A DNA stretch of 64,000 bases from Haematococcus lacustris (Eukaryota > Chlorophyta > Chlorophyceae > Chlamydomonadales > Haematococcaceae), in contig JASKMD010000017.1 in NCBI GenBank assembly GCA_030144725.1, forward strand, positions 10,024,308-10,088,307. Direction: 5' to 3'. The position numbers were made by a program, and so were the translations under genes. Shown piece by piece: positions 59,521-64,000 of this stretch. Numbering within the stretch: the stretch's first letter is position 1; each line of letters starts with the position of its first letter. The notes below the pieces were generated by a model. That model was not told the DNA's origin. It was given only the letters and a program-made list of their open reading frames with translations, and ran no database searches.

Positions 59521-61409
59521 ATGGAACGGGTGAGAATGACTGGCCCAGCAGCAGCGTCAAAGTGCACAAACGTGCTCAATTCTTCAGTACCGTAAATAAG
59601 CAGCAACGCTATTGCGCATGAACTGAAGTGAGCTGGCGTGAACATTGCGCAGTGGGAGAAGCTCGAGGATCAGCGCATCGGAGAGGGTGTGCATTTATGA
59701 AGCAGTCTGCTGCCAGCTGTTGTTCATGTTTGAACCCGGCCGGGAACGATTGAACTGCCATTCGTGACTGCAGGTACTTACGGTGTTGTATTCAAGGGTA
59801 GAGACAGGCAGGATGGCAAGATAGTAGCTCTAAAGAAGATTCGGTTGGAGTCAGAGGAGGAGGGGGTGCCCAGCACAGCAATACGGGAGATTTCCTTGCT
59901 GAAGGCCCTCAACCACCCATGCGTCGTCAGGTACCTATACAGTAAGCAGCACTGCTTTCCTGATGCAGAGAGCACCCACGTTTTGCTGATTAAAATGTGT
60001 GCAACACACAGGCTGCATGATGTGGTGCATAGCGACCGCAAACTCTACCTGGTGTTCGAGTTTTTGGATCTTGACCTCAAGAAGCTCATGGATTCTACAC
60101 CCAGCATCAAAACCAACCACCGCATGGTGAAGGTAGGCTTTGCTACTTCTTTCTGCTCCTATCATGTGGCCCTGATCCTAACGCCGCGATGGCTATGTCA
60201 CCATGTATGCAGCTTTTCCTATGGCAAATGCTTAGTGGGATTTGCTACTGTCACTCAAGGAGGTAGGTGTACAGCCAGCGATAGGTAACCACCTTGCAGA
60301 CATGTCAATTTCAACATGTCTATCTCAGTACTTACAACCAGTCAGTGCACGGACCCATGTGTGCATCCATTGTGGTCACAGGGTGCTGCACAGAGACCTG
60401 AAGCCACAGAACCTGTTGATTGACAAAACTCGAAACCAGCTCAAGCTCGCAGACTTTGGGCTTGCTCGTGGCATTGGCATCCCAGTGCGGGCTTACACCC
60501 ATGAGGTAATAAGGCAGAGTCTTGCTAAGAAAACATCCGCATGTCTGTCACCAGCACCAGGGTTTCATGCTACTGACAGGTGCGTTTCAGCCGTCAGCCA
60601 TCATAACTGCTGCACGTTTTCATCACGTGTTACAACACACCGTGATTGTATTTGAGATGTCAGCTGGATGATTCACACAGGGCATGCCGCAACACTGCAG
60701 GTCGTGACGCTGTGGTATCGAGCTCCAGAGATCCTGCTGGGCACCAAGACCTACAGCATGCCAGTGGATGTGTGGTCCATCGGCTGCATTTTTGCAGAGA
60801 TGGTCAACCACAAGCCCCTCTTCCCAGGCGACTCGGTCAGTAGACCTTGCGTGCGTGTTGAATCAGCTCAGGGGTTCACCACTGGCCGTAGCCTGTTGTC
60901 CATCACTGTGACTCCCGGCTGCACAGGAGATTGATCAGCTGTTCAAGATCTTCCAAGTGATGGGCACACCGGATGAGCAGCGGTGGCCAGGAGTGTCTCA
61001 ACTGCCTGACTACAAGGACACTTTTCCCAAGTGAGTCAGCTGCGCACGCTGTGTTCCACAAAGACCACAGCACGGTCATGCTCTTCATGATGCTAGGGAT
61101 CAGTGCTGCTGGTGAACAGTACTGCTGGTGAAGCCACGTTCAGCTTGACACAAACCGGCTCCATCTTTGGCTCTACAGCAGCAGTTGTGTAGCAGCAGTG
61201 CACTGACACAGCTGCTGATTGCTTGCAGGTGGCACCCGCGCCAGTTGAGTGAGATTGTGCCCACTCTGGAGCCAGCAGGAGTGGACCTGCTCAGCAAAAT
61301 GCTGGTCTACCTGCCCCAATCCCGCATCACTGCACGCGAAGCAGTGCAGCATGAGTACTTCCATGACATCCAGGGCATCATGCAGTCCCTGCAGCCCACC
61401 ACTCACTGA
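59521..61409 (+). CDS. CDKA1: Cyclin-dependent kinase A (PSTAIRE type)
   Basis: Ser/Thr kinase that drives cell-cycle transitions with a cyclin partner. Nine in-phase exons: 59521-59529, 59653-59686, 59774-59930, 60012-60132, 60213-60262, 60382-60505, 60701-60835, 60927-61030 and 61229-61409 (304 residues). Gly loop GEGTYGVV with inhibitory-site Thr16/Tyr17; ATP Lys35 in VALKK; cyclin-binding helix PSTAIRE 47-53; catalytic HRDLKPQN with Asp129; DFG Asp148; T-loop Thr163 in AYTHEVVTLWYR; then [45 protein letters not shown]. Exon 1 is only the nine bases ATGGAACGG. It was chosen because the next exon ([12 protein letters not shown]) has no in-frame ATG before a stop, the GTGAGA donor is good and MERWEKLE fits the family N-terminus. 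Active as far as residues show. Confidence 0.93.
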
Positions 61410-62334
61410 TCTGGCCCCTGGCATTACTGGCATGACATCCTCCACAGCCCTCACTCAGTGGCCCGTGATGGATGGTGCATGGCCGGTGAACAGCCTGTGC
61501 AGGCACATGAGCATGGTTGCATGCACTGCAGGTGGCAGTGTGCTGTCCTGCCCATGTTTGGCAGTACAGTGATGTGGCCCCCTTGACTCGTTGTGTGGCT
61601 GCTGCGGCGGCTACAGTGATCAAAACGCAGGTGTGCAAGAACCCCTCAGCGGGCGTAAGCAGTTAGTAGACAGGCGCGCTAGGCTGGCAGGTGGCGGGAG
61701 ATAGGCAAGAGGCGGCTCAGCCAGTAGCCACATCAGTCTCAATAGAGCTCAGTCATGCGTTGGCAAAGCTGATGGACCACGACTCAAGGAACCAAGGCTG
61801 ATGGCGGTTGCGTGTGATGGCATGTATGTGCAGTGGTGGAACAATGCTTGCACAGTAGGCACTCCAACTGGGGAGAGCATGACGTGTGAGACACAGTGGA
61901 ACACAAGGAAGTGTAAGGCCCCACCCTTCCAGGCACTGACATTGACAAGTAGCATGATGCAGCAAAGGAGACAGGTGACAGGTGATCATGCCACGTGATT
62001 CTGAAGGGTTTATGGCAAATCTGCAACGTTTGCGTCTGGTCACATGTTTGATGATGGTGGCTTACACCGCTTGAGCCGCACCGCTTGGCCCCCTCTAGGG
62101 GTTCGGGACTTTCTGCGACGCACTTTAAAGCAAGGTGTAGAAACAAAGGTGCACATGGGTCAGTCGAGCAAGTTCTCATTATCGTTCCGAAAAGACATGG
62201 CATACTCCGGCTGCTCCCTGATGGATCTCGTGGCAGTTCACTCGAAGATAAAATGCATGGCGTCATCCACACTGACTACATCTACAACACAGGGAACATT
62301 CGGGCCTAGCAGACAAACAAAACTCTTTCAACAA
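61410..62334. other. CDKA 3' flank; no further gene recognised
   Basis: Likely 3'-UTR then spacer. Open frames are short and lack motifs. Confidence 0.4.
61912..61916 (+). terminator. Candidate TGTAA polyadenylation signal of CDKA
   Basis: TGTAA is the usual polyadenylation word of chlorophycean algae. This copy lies 503 bp after the CDKA stop. A 5-base word has weak specificity. Confidence 0.3.
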
Positions 62335-62960
62335 GGAACAACATGTTTGACTGTGGGTAATTTCGCTCAGCTACTCAATCAAGTCGAAGCATTCTCGGTT
62401 GCACCCTTGATGACCACAAACCCCACACCGGTGGCACTTTCGTTCCAGCCAACTGGAGACCACTGGGCAGCTCACCAAAACTAACAGCTTGATGCTGCTG
62501 GGAAGCCCTGACTAGGCTGGCTTGCTGCCCATGGTCATGCGCTTGTTGACCTCTGCCACAACTGCGTCAACTTGAGCTGTGCTGACATCAGGCCGTGCTG
62601 CCTCCACAAGGCCACGAAAGGCAGCCTTGCTAACCTGGCGCCGCTGTCCAATCACCTACCTTGACAGCCTGCCCCTGCCACTGGTCTTGCTGCCCACTGC
62701 CACCTGCAGACACGGGAAAGCACAGCACACGCACGGCAGGACTTGATGCACGGGAGTCACAATGTCAGTCAGTTTCGGCGCCTTTCATTTGCGGCTTACC
62801 GGCTGCGCAGGGTGCGGGGGAGACGGGGCGCTTGCGGGTCTTTTCCGGGGACATTACAGGGACTGAGCAACACCATCGAAGCGGAGTGGCCGTGCTAGAG
62901 GGTGCATCAGGTTGCCGTCCGGAGGGCCGGCAACCGGAGTGGGGCGGAAGTGATATTCAT
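62335..62960 (-). pseudogene. Fanzor-like element copy C (NLS exon), reverse orientation
   Basis: The ATG at 62854 (minus) reads MSPEKTRKRPVSPAPCAAG, a variant of the NLS exon of copies A and B with PPKRK altered to SPEKT. It is followed by the exon with GLVEAARPDVSTAQVDAVVA and NKRMTMGS (about 62640-62525). The sequence then jumps to the element tail (62335-62470: TGACTACAAACC-type block). The C-terminal RuvC-III block is deleted. Smaller than A and B; a non-autonomous remnant. Confidence 0.55.
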
Positions 62961-63094
62961 TACACAATTCACATGCCATCTTCAACCCACATAGTTTACA
63001 AAGCATTGTTCACATGTTTGCATCAACAACACAGACACCTGACACTCGGGGTTGACTAGCTGCAGCTGGCTATCGCTGCCGGGCCTAGCAGACC
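62961..63094. other. PIG-S 3' flank with candidate TGTAA signal
   Basis: TGTAA on the minus strand at 63000-62996, 95 bp past the PIG-S stop, is a plausible polyadenylation word. Confidence 0.4.
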
Positions 63095-64000
63095 CTACTG
63101 CGCCACAGACTGCTGCTGGTTAGTACGATTTGCCTTCTCTGCAGATTTCTTCTCAAAGGCCCTCAACATGTGCAGCCGGTCAGCCTCGTCAACACTCAGC
63201 CCAGCAAGGGGGTCTTTACTCTTCATCGCCAGCCACGACTTCTTCCTCCTGCGGACACAACGGAAGCTAACGGTCAGCGAGGCTCAACTCGTCTGCTGTG
63301 TGGGACTGGCCAGACTGCACGGCTGAACCCTTGCCCGCACCTGTCAGCGACGTACCAAACCTCTCGCCCGAGGATTTGCAATAGAGCTAGCAGCACCGGC
63401 AAGAAGAACGGCATGTACACCCCGACCTTGTGCGACTCAGGGAACGACAGTTGTGCCAACACCGCGGGGTGCGACACCGCCGCCTGGGCGTGCGCATGCG
63501 CCAATCGGCCTTGCGCTGCTGCATCTGCCCCGCGGCCCTGCTGCGTCAGTGCGATCGCGGCGGTCAAAGCCGTTAGTGAAGTTCGCACATGCGCTGCGAG
63601 TACGTCGGGCATGGCCAAGTTCGGCAACGACTGAACGAGACGTGACAGGCTGGCAAGGAGGCGAGCCGCTGACGCGATGTCGTATGCGGTGCGGGCCTGA
63701 ACCAGACCATCAACCTCCCAGACAGATACGCCAGACAGAGGCGACAGAGCGCGCATGCCACTCCCCGGCTGACCCTGCTGCTGGCCCCTTGCACTCCTTG
63801 TGCCACCTGGAGTCACACTCCCAGTGGTGTGACCCAGGCCAGCCACCTGATTAGGCAAGCTAGGGTGCAATGTCTGCTCCAGGCTGGCTTGCTGGCTCTC
63901 CCTCAGGCCCAGCAGCAGCCGCAGCTGGGCCAGCACCAGTCCTGCGTAAGTGTGCATGAAGTGATCATCCAGGTATATGAAGCCCTGAGGGGGTTTGGGT
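63095..64000 (-). CDS. PIGS: GPI transamidase subunit PIG-S, C-terminal part
   Basis: Subunit of the ER-membrane complex that transfers GPI anchors onto proteins. Two exons visible on the minus strand: one entering from beyond the window (open from 64000, possible acceptor near 63983) and ending at 63356 (GTACGT donor), and the last one 63248-63095, joined in phase. Recognised C-terminal pattern: AAHVRTSLTAL, a long Ala-rich helix, HAQAAVSHPAVLAQLSFPES, then HKVGVYMPFFLPVLLALLQI, a transmembrane helix near the C-terminus, as in PIG-S (LYFP..QK.A.Y.P.FLP). The cytosolic tail is WRKKSWLAMKSKDPLAGLS to QQQSVAQ. A hydrophobic LVLAQLRLLLGL segment and a Gly/Gln-rich insert precede. The N-terminal two thirds are outside the window. 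The assignment rests mainly on the C-terminal 70 residues. Confidence 0.78.

Overview
The window reads as nuclear DNA of a chlorophyte green alga of the Chlamydomonadales type; the repeat families look Haematococcus-like to me, but that is a judgement from memory. The genes are split by many phase-matched spliceosomal introns (mostly GT-AG, with two good GC-AG candidates). Exons are GC-rich with Ala/Gln/Ser/Pro-rich low-complexity stretches. Introns carry long microsatellites. There is a plant-type carotenoid isomerase and a PSTAIRE-type CDKA. Nothing in it is prokaryotic in organisation.

Host genes, left to right: Z-ISO, 15-cis-zeta-carotene isomerase (+, 1616-5578); an SCP/FCP1-like small CTD phosphatase (+, 9333-11358); a PX plus Rubicon-homology (RH) domain protein (+, 22600-29031); an unrecognised coiled-coil, Gln-rich protein (-, 36517-33340); a TPM-domain, transmembrane, RING-finger protein (+, about 40144-45991); Elongator subunit ELP5 (+, 54705-59192); the cell-cycle kinase CDKA (+, 59521-61409); and the 3' end of GPI-transamidase subunit PIG-S (-, 64000-63095, running off the window). 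They belong to unrelated pathways (carotenoids, phosphatase signalling, endomembrane/autophagy, ubiquitin, tRNA modification, cell cycle, GPI anchoring), as expected for a eukaryotic chromosome segment.

The rest is dominated by mobile DNA. (1) A 5.68-kb hAT-like DNA transposon (12851-18530) has inverted termini starting TCAGG and a 7-bp CCCTCCC target duplication. Its transposase-like gene has a 691-bp intron filled with 129 perfect copies of CCCAG. A 1.66-kb internally deleted derivative (6043-7701) has perfect 15-bp termini and its own 7-bp duplication. (2) A second transposase-like gene lies at 21628-19706. (3) At least ten fragments belong to a family whose C-terminus carries a TnpB/Fanzor-like RuvC-III motif (RDCNAALN) and, in one subfamily, an N-terminal exon with a PKRKRKRP nuclear-localisation signal. 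The 5.68-kb transposon is inserted inside one of them. (4) An approximately 2.74-kb unit is tandemly repeated three times (46504-54550). It carries Fanzor-like fragments on both sides of an intact two-exon gene of unknown function. (5) A 345-bp foldback element is at 31347-31691.

Exon limits were placed by reading-frame continuity, splice consensus and remembered family sequences. No alignment was run. The Fanzor assignment and the transposon superfamily are inferences.
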